A stretch of DNA of 64,000 nucleotides from Ascarosepion bandense. Lineage: Eukaryota; Mollusca; Cephalopoda; Sepiida; Sepiidae. This document shows, piece by piece, positions 35,480 through 45,271 of the stretch (the stretch's first letter is position 1; each line of letters starts with the position of its first letter). The stretch covers positions 186,001 through 250,000 of the forward strand of contig JBBBDQ010000403.1 of NCBI GenBank assembly GCA_037127315.1. The letters are read 5' to 3'. The notes below the pieces were generated by a model, which made no database searches, was not told where the DNA came from, and saw nothing but the letters and a program-made list of their open reading frames with translations. The translations under genes were made by a program, and so were the position numbers.

Positions 35480-35813
35480 TCATATGCAAATTTGTTGTGA
35501 TAAATCGAAAATTGTGTTATATAGGCTTGATTGAAACCTCGTTTAGACTGGAGGTCATTCGTGGTCGAGAGGTCTAAGATGTTGCCAGATCAAATGGTAC
35601 CTTCCCCTATGTGGATAGGGGTCGCAGGTTCGAATCCTGCCGAATGACACACATTTTTGTATTAAAAATTTTTCATAAATAATCAGGCCAGTAGATGTAA
35701 ATATATAATACTGTTTAATTAAAAAACAGAATATCTACTTAAATATGAGTATCGATCAAAAATAATGTTCAAATAAATCATTTCAAATTTTTGGTTGTTT
35801 ATAACCAAGTTTC

Positions 35814-35815
<2 letters not shown>
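35480..35815 (+). repeat. tRNA-like repeat, right arm of an inverted pair
   Basis: 35554-35648 folds like a class II (Leu/Ser type) tRNA. It has a perfect 7-bp acceptor stem GTCATTC/GAATGAC, a D-arm GTCGAGAGGTCTAAGAT, a variable hairpin CCCCTA/TAGGGG and a perfect T-arm GCAGG-TTCGAAT-CCTGC. The anticodon arm is defective: the only 5-bp stem (TGCCA/TGGTA) gives a loop GATCAAA without U33. The TCAAA remnant suggests descent from tRNA-Leu(CAA). It is therefore probably a repeat head rather than a tRNA gene. About 75 bases upstream and 165 downstream are shared with the left arm. Confidence 0.8.

Positions 35816-35816
<1 letters not shown>

Positions 35817-35860
<44 letters not shown>
35817..35860. 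repeat. (TA)n microsatellite next to an acceptor
   Basis: This TA run of about 44 bases ends 26 bases before the acceptor AG of the exon at 35887. Confidence 0.95.
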
Positions 35861-35863
<3 letters not shown>

Positions 35864-35886
35864 CAATTCTTGTTCTTTTTTGGTAG

Positions 35887-36047
35887 AAACTCTTTCAGAT
35901 GCAAGTGACATAGAAGTAAGAATTCGTGCCCTTTCCGAGGATTTGAGAAAAAAAAAGATTGAGGCTGACAGACTTCGACATGAAAAAAAAGCCAAATACC
36001 GGGAAAAGCTAGAAGCACAAGAAGAATCTCTCATCAAACAAATTGAG
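35887..36047 (+). CDS. CEP350: CEP350 exon, conserved coiled-coil block
   Basis: The exon runs from a TTTTTTGGTAG acceptor to a GAG|GTGAGA donor (161 bases), ending in phase 0. It encodes TLSDASDIEVRIRALSEDLR then KKKIEADRLRHEKKAKYREK and LEAQEESLIKQIE. This matches the block in vertebrate CEP350 with SDIE, RIRAL-DELRKRK and KAQEASLIKQLE almost position for position. It is one of the two segments that identify the gene. The segment is predicted to be a long single helix/coiled coil. Read-through past the donor would give only a short tail ending at 36080. Confidence 0.95.
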
Positions 36048-37140
36048 GTGAGAAAAGAACAGATTATTAAAGGAATTTAAGTCCTTTCCAACTCTTTATT
36101 ATTGTATGTTGTTTTTAAATTAAAGTAAATTCTAATCACTTGTCCTTTGAAATAAATTTTATTCTTCTTTGTCTAAACATGAACACAACAAATCTTTGAT
36201 ATATTTCTTTTTTTGAATGCATTAAAAATATTCGATCATAGAATAGACTGTGTCAGAGGTAGTTTTGCTCAGCACCACAAATTGCTACAAAACCAAGACC
36301 TCAACCTGAAACCTTGTCAAGGCTTTCATATGGATGCTACACGTGGTGCCAAATCCATTCATCTAAACCGCCAGCTGTATACAAACACTTTCTAAGATCA
36401 ACAGTGAAAAAAGCTTGAGGTTTTGGCAAAAAATCATCCTTTTTAGAACATAGTGGACTGGTGCTACATAATCGCAAACAAAGAACTGTATTAAGTAACA
36501 GAAACCACATCACTTTAGATCTATCAACAGCAACAACAGCTAAAATGGATATTATCAAAATGTTAACATTCCATACCATATCAAATAAAAGGTTTGGAAG
36601 GAAACCCCCATCAATACTGGAAAGGACAATAACAGCTACTGTGGACTTCTGAAACCTGTTTTCCTAAAGTGTTTTAAGAGAAAGATTTTATAAATTTCGA
36701 CAGTACTGTCTGCTTAGTCAATGAATTCAAATGTTTCCTTTTAGGGAAATGGCTAATATCACCAGCACCATTTGGCCAATGCTATTTTTTTTCTATATAG
36801 AAAAATTTGTCATAATTAATTTTCACCTGAACTTTCAAACCAAATTATTTGAATTAAACAAAATGGCTCAATAAAACTGATTAATTTTACTGTAGATGTC
36901 TTTTACATTAACTGATTGCTACCTCTTAATTGTCTACCATCACATTTATTGGGTGTCTTACCTTCTGTTTTTGTCTGTTCTCTTCCAGCCACTTGTGATT
37001 TTTGTCAGTCCAAAATAATTTTTCATGTTATGTCTTCCAGGAACACTGCATCATATTTTTACTAATTAATTTACTTTAATTATAATTACATTGTACATCA
37101 CCGTATTAATATCACTACGTATTGCAATATCAATTTACCT
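36048..37140. other. CEP350 intron, old repeat suspected
   Basis: About 36200-36660 is less AT-rich than its flanks and shows short open frames (for example GRKPPSILERTITATVD), suggesting a decayed element, but I cannot name it. The phrase TTTTGCTCAGCACCAC also occurs at about 1360-1375. Confidence 0.35.
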
Positions 37141-38025
37141 ATATAATTTTGTTTCACCCCAAGCAAGGCGGTACCGCCACTGATGCACAGGGGGCTACAT
37201 AAGAGTAAAAGTTTAGACAAGAGGAGAGTGAAGAGAAAGATGGACCAGTTACAGGGGGTATCAGAGAAAGGGCAAGAGAAGGATGGAAACACAGGAGTGA
37301 AGACAGTTCTGAAGGTAGAGAGAAAGGAAAAGAACAAGATATACAGGGTGATGTAGAAAGAACTGGAGTCAAGTGGATAAGAGATGGGTATTGACATTGC
37401 ATTTAAATTCCTGCAGGTTGTAGCCATCAGGAAAGCAAGTATATAGAAGGGAGTTCCACAGGTGGGAAGTGCAAGAAAAGAAGCTGCTGGAATAGAATTG
37501 ACAGCTGCTTTTGTTTGGGACCTTGTCAGTCTGGTTGCACGAGTAAATTCCAGTGGTGGGGACACCAGTGACTTAAGTTTGTCGGAGCAGAAGCCATAAG
37601 TATATTTGTAGAATAGACAGAGGGAAGCCACATCCTGCCGGTGAGAAAGTGGCTGGAGTTGAGCTGCCAAGTTGGGACCTATCACATTACAGATTCTCCT
37701 TTGGAGCCTGTCGAGAATACTGAGATGAACAGCTGAGGCACCTGCCCATATATGAGAGCAGTATTCTATGCACAGACAGATGGTTGATTTGTATATGTGC
37801 AAGATGGATTCAAGTGTAAAAAAACTTCCTGGCCCAACACAGTGACCCAACCTTCCTAGCAGTGGATTTAGCTATTGACTCAATGTAACGATTCTGCTTG
37901 AGGTCAGAAAATAGGGTAAAGCCGAGGAGGCACAATATATTGCTTTCAGGGAGACTCACTTGGCCCATGCTTATGGGAGCAGGAGAGGTATTGCAAGATT
38001 GGTTTACCAATAATGCCATTTCCAG
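37141..38025 (-). mobile_element. Jockey/CR1-type LINE, 5'-truncated fragment
   Basis: This is a second minus-strand copy of the LINE at 6576-7914. It encodes KQNRYIESIAKSTARKVGSL, HIYKSTICLCIEYCSHIW, then LQPLSHRQDVASLCLFYKYT and the decayed protein end. It starts abruptly at about 38020, after the catalytic YADD region, so it is more truncated than copy 1. Its 3' tail (37155-37200) contains TCACCCCAAGCAAGGCGGTA and GGGGGCTACATAAGAGT, the same tail as the SINE family. Confidence 0.85.
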
Positions 38026-38164
38026 CTAACTCTGGTTTTGGGGACTAGAATTGATTGATATCAAAATATTTTAAGCTGTTTATAATGAAAAATCTTGCAT
38101 CTGTCATGTTAGGTTGAGTGGTGGACAACAATTGAGATTATTTGTCTCTACTTCTGAGATGAGG

Positions 38165-38302
38165 TAGTATTTACACTATTTACATTGTTTGAACCAGCAC
38201 CTGATGAAGGCCGGAGTGTAAAACAGCTGAAATGTAGTGAACATAGCTGTAAAGATGAGAACAATAATCTGAACAATGCAAATATTGTAAATTGAGATTG
38301 TC
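38165..38302 (+). repeat. Foldback-type repeat, partial
   Basis: It has a short left arm (ACTATTTACATTGTTTGAAC) and a right arm (CTGATGAAGGCCGGAGTGTA, GCTGTAAAGATGAGAACAAT, CTGAACAATGCAAATATTGT) that can pair. It belongs to the family at 31 and 45.3 kb. Confidence 0.65.
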
Positions 38303-39310
38303 TTCAAGGTTTTTTCTTTTATTGAAAGGGATTCTCCAAAACACTCTATTGCACTCTGTAACTGCTTTTATTTGTAACCATTATGTTGTCATCACACTTA
38401 CAGATTTTCTGGATTTCAGTGAAAGAAACTTATCTTTTTGATTTGAGAAAACTTAATGAAGAAATAACTTTTTCTGCCTTTTCAGTGTTTGAATGGAATT
38501 TTAATCAGTGATGCTGTGCAACAGAAAAAATAATTTTAATGACAAAAATCTCAAATTATGATGCGAAAAATTTTGGCTTTGCAATGTCAGAGGTGAAGAC
38601 TGCACTTAATTAATGATAGAAAAGTGAATTTTTAAAATTGGAAGAATTTATATGGATCATTAAGTGCATAGATTGATGGTGATTACAACTCTAATATTTG
38701 TCAAAAATACAATATTGTTTACTATAATATGTGTGATGCATTATTGTGTGATATAGCAGGATTATATTAATGCTATTGACAAATTCTGTGAAAAGAAAAA
38801 TTTACTTTAATATTATTGTTAAAGAATCAAAATAGATTTTTAAGTGTTGTATGAATTTCTGAAGCATTTTCAGTAACACTTTTTGAAGAGTTTCTTTTAT
38901 CTTATTGCTTTTTTATTACACAGCCCAGGACTTTTTACATTCTCTAGATTCTAAAGTTATCCATATAGACAGGAAATAATTAATCTTTAATGCAATATGG
39001 ATTATGTTTTAGCTACAAACATCAAATATGTCAAATGGGCTTCCAGCAAGACAGTATCAGAGTTCAAATCTTGTCTGACTACTTCATCCTGATTATTTAA
39101 TAATCTATAGAATATAAAAATACCTGAACATTTTGATACAAACAATAACATGAAGAAAGATAAACTTCTTCAAATTAGTAATCAATTTGAGTGAAATCTC
39201 ATAATTCTCTTGGCTTAGAATTGAGTTAGTGATTTTACCGACAAATAAGTGAATAATTACGTACAGTAAATATATTTGGTTGTGCTGATTTCATTTTGCA
39301 TCTGTTGCAG
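38303..39310. other. CEP350 intron, nothing recognised
   Basis: This is AT-rich intron. A lone B-box-like GAGTTCAAATCTTG occurs near 39060, too little to call a SINE. Confidence 0.5.
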
Positions 39311-39503
39311 GCTTATGACAATTACATTAAACAGATTAAAGAAGAATTACAAAAGGAACATGATACAAGTAAAAAGGGAGTCAAGCCTCAAATAAAACAA
39401 CCCAGAGTGTCAGAATCACGTAAGTTCAAGCAAAGATCGACTCCAGAGGTCAGCCCAGCCCAAATGAGCAAAAGAGATTCTACAGGGTCAAGTGCAGATG
39501 AAA
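39311..39503 (+). CDS. CEP350: CEP350 exon with two possible donors
   Basis: The exon starts in phase 0 after a TCTGTTGCAG acceptor and encodes AYDNYIKQIKEELQKEHDTS then KKGVKPQIKQPRVSES. This corresponds to vertebrate CEP350 SYDEFIKKTEAELSQDLETS plus KPQIK, directly continuing the previous exon's coiled coil. Two good donors are present: C|GTAAGT ending the exon at 39419, and A|GTAAGT ending it at 39503. Both leave one base and both join in frame to the exon at 42992. The longer form adds 28 codons of Ser/Thr/Lys-rich sequence (KFKQRSTPEVSPAQMSKRDS). I list the longer form because its extension lacks stops and looks coding, but the shorter form is equally legal. Confidence 0.92.
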
Positions 39504-40405
39504 GTAAGTTTTCTAAAAATTCTACTTTTAGTTTCATTGTTTATAATCTTTTCATTTTTTTTTTAAATTGCATAAAGTTTGAATTATTAAATTTGGCTTG
39601 AAACTTGGCCTATATTTATAAAAAGTAACAACTGTTTACCTGTTCCTATCATTCTAATAGGCCAAAAGTTAAATGTAACATTGAAAACCCATCTTCAGGG
39701 GGTGCATTTGAGTTTCTAGGGTTAACAGGGTTTTAGGTTTTTCTTTTAAACTTGTTTCCTATTGAAGGAAATGTCATCCTCTTGGATTTCATTTGATTAA
39801 TGTCAGTTATTGATAAGCAAATGAGATTTTATAGAAATTGGAACAATTGATATTTTTCTAATTGAATTTATTAAATAATTCAATTATGTTTTGTGTCCAT
39901 AAATTTGTATTTTTGTCTTTTTATAAAATCTTTTACTGATTTGAAACTTACAAACATTAGAAGAAATATAGAAGATGAAGGGTTTAATTGTAGTGATGAT
40001 TATGAAATTTAGATTTGTTCAAATCAAAACAGTCACTTTTTTTGCCCATTTGAGATAATTAAATTCTAAAGTGGTTATATTTGAATACCATATTATAAAA
40101 TTAAAGAAAAACACGTTTTTTTAAGTTTATGATTAAAATTCAAATCAAAAGATTTTTTTTTATTCTTAAGTATCAATGTTAAATTTCTTAGCAACAAAAG
40201 GAAAAAGTGGATTTAATTTTAGTGGAGGTCATGTATTTTAAAGTCTTATGAAAATTTCAGAATTTTTCGGAGAAAAATTTGATTGCATATTCTATTATGA
40301 ATGACATAAGAATTTTTAGGCTGGAATCACCAAGTTGTCAACTTTCTCCAAAAATTAGAATTTTAAAAATGGCTGAAAATCAGATAACTGCAGTCAGTAG
40401 GGTAA
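39504..40405. other. CEP350 intron, nothing recognised
   Basis: This is AT-rich intron with no gene or named repeat. Confidence 0.5.
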
Positions 40406-40580
40406 AAGTAAAAAAAAAAAATCTGATACTGGCAGGATGGAGTGCAACTGAGATGGATGGCAGAATGGGGTTTAGGAGAAATAGCAAAAAGACAAAATTT
40501 ATTAAGATCTACAAGGGACAGGAAATTGTGGAGGGCCATGATTGCTTATGTCCTGAGGGGACTTGGCACATTAAGAAGAT
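40406..40580 (+). mobile_element. RTE-like LINE 3'-end scrap
   Basis: GAGGGCCATGATTGCTTATG and TCCTGAGGGGACTTGGCACA match the last coding bases of the LINE at 10.5-13.3 kb (AAAGCCATGATTGCCTACGT, CCTGAAGGGACAGGGCACAT). Upstream bases match the region before it only loosely. Confidence 0.65.
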
Positions 40581-41559
40581 GAGATTGGAAAGGAAACTTA
40601 TAATGTGTTTGAAAGTATGTATGAAAATTGAGATATTTACCATCATGTGGACCCCTATTAGATATAAAAATCTGATTGACATGATTCTATGTTGTCTCTC
40701 CACCCTGTCAATAAGGCTTCAGAATATGCCAACTGCATCACTGGAGGGAGTAAAAATCTCCCAAGGGGGAGGCCACCTGTTTGCCATGGGTGGTAACCCA
40801 TGATGCTTGAGAATGGGTTCCTGGTGGTTGAAGGTTTTAGGAATTAAGCTATATATATATATATATACTCCTAAACTCCAACACACTAGTTGAGCTTGAG
40901 GATGGTCATGTCAAGTCCTAAGTCAGACTAACAAAAGAAACAAAATGCACTCACATTACCATATCAAGCATTAAACTGGCTTAGTAAGACTGGGAGCAAA
41001 GGAATCTGACATGGCTGTGGAAAGCCCATACTTGGGTGGACAATCCTAGATATATCAGGTGCTTGGAACCTGCCCCACATTTGAGTATACCAGTTATGTA
41101 GCCCTGGAGGAATGAGGCAAATGGGATTTCCCCACCTCATCATCTCTCCCATATGGGACTCTGAAGTAGGTTGACTATGAATGCATTGTTTACAGTGCCA
41201 CACATAAATCCTGTCTTAAGAATTTACAAACCATCCAAATAAGTAATAATGATAAATAAAATATGAGCACAAAAAAAAAAACAAAAAAACAAGAGACTAC
41301 ATAATGAGATACAAAAAGTGATACAGAAAATCAATCCAAGGAAAAATGTTTGTAATTCATACTAATTAGAGCCAATAAAAGACAAACTAATAACAAAGTT
41401 GTCACCTTTTGTAAAAGAAAAAAAATCTTAGCATCTCAGATAACTCCAAAAACAGTTTTTAAAAAATTAAACAGAAATCAAAGAAAAACATGGTTCTGAA
41501 ACTCTACTAATAATGACCAAATTTCATATAAAAATTAAATTTCTCCATTGTGTATATTG
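40581..41559. other. Intron, unclassified repeat-like block
   Basis: About 40690-41220 is less AT-rich than average, contains a TA run at 40851-40866 and has no recognisable protein. It may be an old element. The remainder is AT-rich. Confidence 0.35.
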
Positions 41560-41960
41560 GAGGAAATTCCAATTCCTAAATCTGGTAAAGAAGTTTCCAA
41601 CCCAACAAACTACTCACCCATTGCACTAACAAGTTGCATCTGTAAGACTATGGAGAGAATGGTAAATGCTCAACTAATGTGGTACCTGGAAAGAAACAAT
41701 CTCATCTCTAGCTACTAAAGTGAATTCCAGAAATACCAATGATCAACTTGTATAGCTAGAATACTTTATTCGTGATGGCTTTGTTTGAGGTCATCATGTG
41801 GCATGAAATTTCTTCAATCTTGAAAAGATTATGGCACCACATGGAAATATGGTATTCAAAAAGAGATGCACAAGATGCAAATAAAAGGAAGAATGGCTAT
41901 ATTCATCCAAAACTTCCTATCAAACTGAACATTCAAAGTACAAAATGGAAATGCCACATG
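41560..41960 (+). mobile_element. Jockey-like LINE reverse-transcriptase fragment (second family)
   Basis: The + strand encodes, with frameshifts, IPIPKSGKEVSNPTNYSPIA and LTSCICKTMERMVNAQLMWY (41570-41690). It continues with a decayed EKAYGTTWKYGI-like stretch (about 41820-41860) and GRMAIFIQNFLSN (about 41890-41930). This order is the fingers/palm start of a jockey-type reverse transcriptase. It is distinct from the LINE at 6.6 kb. Both ends are truncated. Confidence 0.75.
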
Positions 41961-41996
41961 TAAATACTTCATCTCAGAAATATAAACAAATAAACT
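41958..41996 (+). repeat. Tail fragment of the foldback-type SINE
   Basis: GTAAATACTTCATCTCAGAA followed by ATAAACAAAT matches the 3' tail of the repeats at 31.2 and 45.5 kb. Confidence 0.5.
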
Positions 41997-42014
41997 AAAC
42001 TTAGAAAATAATTC

Positions 42015-42186
42015 AGTTCACTTTCCGCCCCAGTCTTTTGAACAGGAATAGAGGTTTATCCCGTGTTTCCTGTTTAGAATTGGGTTTCTGGTTTCTTTAA
42101 AGTCTTTTCATTCGCTTTCACTCTCAGTGGCTCCTTGTGTCTTAGTGGCATTATTGCCTTGATTGAGGTGAAATGATTAAAAAGAA
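42015..42186 (+). repeat. Tail-sharing SINE, diverged monomer
   Basis: It has TTGAACAGGAATAGAGGTTT, TTTCCTGTTTAGAATTGGGT and the tail TGGCATTATTGCCTTGATTG, GGTGAAATGATTAAAAAG. It differs more from the consensus than the copies at 58-63 kb, so it is older. Confidence 0.8.
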
Positions 42187-42593
42187 AACATTACAGTTCA
42201 GTCATCTTTTTTCTTTTTTTTTTTTTTTTTTTTTTTGTTTGTAATTAATTTTTTCTATTTCTTAATACTTTACTTAGCTTTTGGTAGGCATCTTTAGGTA
42301 ATAGGTTTATATATTTAATGAAATATATTTTTAATGTAGCTTATCAGCTTTTCATACAGCAGATCATCTTTGTCTTGAACTAGAATTAAAAAAAAACTTT
42401 AAATAAGTTTATTGTACAGAATACACTAGGTTTTCTTCAAAAATTAATTTCCATAATAAACCGTATTTTAAGTTAAAAACTAATGGTTGCTTTGCGTTTC
42501 TTCCCAGTAGATTATGGCTGTTAAAGTTTAATATATATTAACTGTTTATTTTGTGTCTTTTTAATAAAATAAAATGTTACTTTTTGTTTTTTG

Positions 42594-42664
42594 TTACTCC
42601 CAGTAACTCTTTATCTTAGTGACATTATTGCCTTGTTTAGGATAAATTGATTTTAAAAAAAAAT
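42594..42664 (+). repeat. Tail-sharing SINE, 3' tail only
   Basis: GACATTATTGCCTTGTTTAG and GATAAATTGATTTTAAAAAA match the SINE tail with poly-A. The body is absent. Confidence 0.6.
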
Positions 42665-42991
42665 TAGCTTACCTTGTGATGTCGTCATTGTAATTATCAA
42701 AAATAAAACTGAATGAAGCTGTCATTTGAAATGGAAGATCATGTCGGTAATCTGTTTTGGTTTTAGTTAGACATGAAATATTTGCATGGATGTCTGTTGA
42801 AATAATTCAATAGCAGCAAAGTAATGTTTGTTCTCCCTACTTTATCTTTGAGTTTGAGCTACACCAATAGCATCATGATTTTTTTTTATGAATGATGACA
42901 TTTCATTGAGTTGAAAAAAAAATGAACATGTTTTGTAAAGAATTAAGTAAACATTAAAAAGTGCATTATTTTTCTACCTTTATTTCAATAG

Positions 42992-44757
42992 CCCTGCCTA
43001 CATCACCATTGTCTCCAGTCAAACATGAATTCCAACCAGAAATTTCTATTTGTTCTGGAACATTGTCCCCTCGATTTCCAACAACGACAAACAAAAGTGA
43101 TATCAGCAAGCAATCATCTCCTCCACTCACTAGCCATCTTGTTCAGCAAAGCAGTCCTAATGAAGTGCTTCACACGTCAACAGATATTAAAACAAAGAGC
43201 ATTCCTGAAGAACTTGATGAAAAGTCTATCACTTCACCTAGGTCTGTTAGTATTAGTGGCTTGAGTAAAATGACCAATAAGGAAGCACCTTCATCTTCTA
43301 AAGAGATCTTGAATTCTACAAAGGTTGATTCAGTGGCGGACTTGGCTTCAAGAACATCTTCTCAGCCTAGTACAGAGACTATCAAAATATGTAAAGAGAA
43401 TGAAAACCAGGTTGATTTCAGTCTCCTTCCCACTGACAAATCCATACATTTGGGTGCACCTTTGTCCGAGATTTCAGAAAGTATCTCTGAGAAAATCGAG
43501 TCAATGGCTTCATCCACTGCCTTGTCTAAAGGCAGCAACAATGACAAAGCCATATTTAAATTAAATCTAAATGAAGAGAATTCTTCTCAACCAGTGAATG
43601 CAGAATCTGAGACGAAACAGAGTGAAGATTCTGTCAAAGCAAAAGATAAACCAGGAGACTCGACGTCATTTTCAGAACAATATTCGGAAGACTTTGAAGT
43701 TGATAAGTCTATAAGCAGCCAGCCTTCCCAATCTTTTGGTGACCTTGAAGATGACAAAAGTAATGATGAGGAAATGAGTCAGTATTCTCTTGATAAGACA
43801 ATTTCGGAGGTCGAACAAGAAGACGAGATCAGTGAGCAACTTTCAGTTCATAGTGACACCAGTGCCAGAACATCTCCTTCAAAATCCCTTGTCATCTCTA
43901 ATAGTCCAAGAGGCATCCCCGATGGCCAATTTGACAATTCTACAACCCCTTTACATGCCAGTCTGGTTTCTTTAACTGCTGAGCAGAATGTTTCCAAGGA
44001 ATCAACAGATCGTTTGACCAATTCTGAATCGCAAGAAAGCGTGGATGGTTTATTTTCTTTCAGCATTGAGCCACAACCTTTCGTGGATTCTGGAGATGGC
44101 ATTCCAAATAGCACATCAAATCAAATCGAGAAAGTTGTTGATGAAATTCTCAACAAGTTTGTGTCTGAGTCAGTTTCAACAATATGTAAGATAGCAGCTG
44201 GGAAGAAAGAAACAATGTCCAGTGTTAAGAAAACTGCACCAGCTGTGTTACCAAAACCAAAGAGAAAAACCATCCCTGATCAAAGCCAGTCAGTGACCCT
44301 CCCTATAACAGTAGCAGAAGGGAATGACAATGAAAAGTTTGAATCTGCTCCAATCCCAACATCAACAGTCTTGACAGAACCAAAGCCTCTAACTGAACTT
44401 GAAGAGATTAAAGATGATAAGTACAAGAGAATTAAACATCAGTTAACGAATGAACTGATGGAATCTCTTCTGGCAGAGTCAATAAAAAAAGTTCTTGATG
44501 TCAGGAAAAGGAAGATTGAGAATGCTAAACCAGTTTCTCTTGTTAAGAGTCCCCAGGAAATTCTTATTGACGAGAAAAAGATTACGACACGAAATAGTTC
44601 CAGTTTTGAAGTACCCCCTTTTAGTCTCGATGATGATCCTTTCCTTTGGAGCCTGTCACCAGATTCTGAGTCTTCAGATGACTTTCCACAGGCTGACAGT
44701 GATGAATTAGATAAAAATATCCCAAGGCCACATTCCCCTTTACCAAATGAATCAAAG
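42992..44757 (+). CDS. CEP350: CEP350 large exon, acidic Ser-rich, no CAP-Gly
   Basis: The exon runs from a TATTTCAATAG acceptor to an AAG|GTATGA donor (1766 bases: two completing bases plus 588 codons). Most of it is Ser/Glu/Asp/Lys-rich and probably disordered. EQYSEDFEVDKSI and ISEQLSVHSD match vertebrate CEP350 YSEDFEV and SLSIHSNVHSD. SVDGLFSFSI resembles the DELFDFHI that begins the vertebrate CAP-Gly domain, but the GDRV, glycine-rich and GKNDG-type CAP-Gly motifs do not follow. The exon instead goes on to two helical stretches (VDEILNKFVSESVSTICKI and LTNELMESLLAESIKKVLDV). The second matches LTDSLLKVFVKDTVNQL of vertebrates. An acidic end (DDDPFLWSLSPDSESSDDF) follows. The ATG at 42961 is intronic. 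Confidence 0.95.
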
Positions 44758-44894
44758 GTATGACCTATTTACTTATATTTTACATACATTATAATTCTAT
44801 TTATTTTTCTATTTTTTGGGAATATAAATTTATGATAGGTGTGTGTGTGTGAAAACAAAAGGAAAACTTATTTTAGCTAATGTCTTTCATCATC

Positions 44895-45202
44895 GGATGT
44901 GCGTTGTGGTACAGTGGCTATCGGCTCGGAGCGAGAAACTGGGGAGCCGAGTTCGAATTCCAGTTGAATCCATTGCATTCACTTACGCGCAAATACCCTT
45001 GGGAAAGGTATTAATCCGTCTCTTCCCTCCAGTTATGGGTTAAATAATAGAACAGATTGGGTTTTTTAGCCTTGGCTGGCAACCAGTCTACCGCAGAAAG
45101 CAATGGCAAACTACTGCGGGATAATCTTCTGCCCAGTCAATCATGTCTCTTTCGAGACATGATCGCCCAAGCGTGTATCACGTATGGCACTTAACTGACT
45201 GA
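44895..45202 (+). repeat. tRNA-derived SINE, full length with perfect target duplication
   Basis: The perfect 11-base direct repeat CTTTCATCATC flanks it (44884-44894 and 45203-45213). The head has an A-box-like TGTGGTACAGTGGCTATCGG and B-box GAGTTCGAATTCC. The body has GCGCAAATACCCTTGGGAAA and CGTCTCTTCCCTCCAGTTAT. The 3' part has GGCAACCAGTCTACCGCAGA and the tail TATGGCACTTAACTGACTGA. It contains a short internal palindrome, TGTCTCTTTCGAGACATGA. It is the best-preserved copy in the window and looks young. Confidence 0.92.
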
Positions 45203-45271
45203 CTTTCATCATCTGATTGACTTCATCAACGTAAATATAAAAATGCAACAAGAATTAATAAACAAAATTAA

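Noticed and set aside
35554..35648. Selenocysteine or opal-suppressor tRNA gene (UCA anticodon)
   Set aside because: The loop lacks U33, the stem lengths are those of Leu/Ser tRNA and not tRNA-Sec, and related degenerate copies exist at 1.6, 5.3 and 34.4 kb. It is a repeat head.
40279..40803. 174-residue open frame
   Set aside because: It contains the + strand 3' scrap of the RTE-like LINE and has no domain of its own.
42961..42993. ATG at 42961 as the start of a separate 600-residue gene
   Set aside because: The bases are the polypyrimidine/acceptor region of the large CEP350 exon. The frame continues from the exon at 39311 with matching phase.
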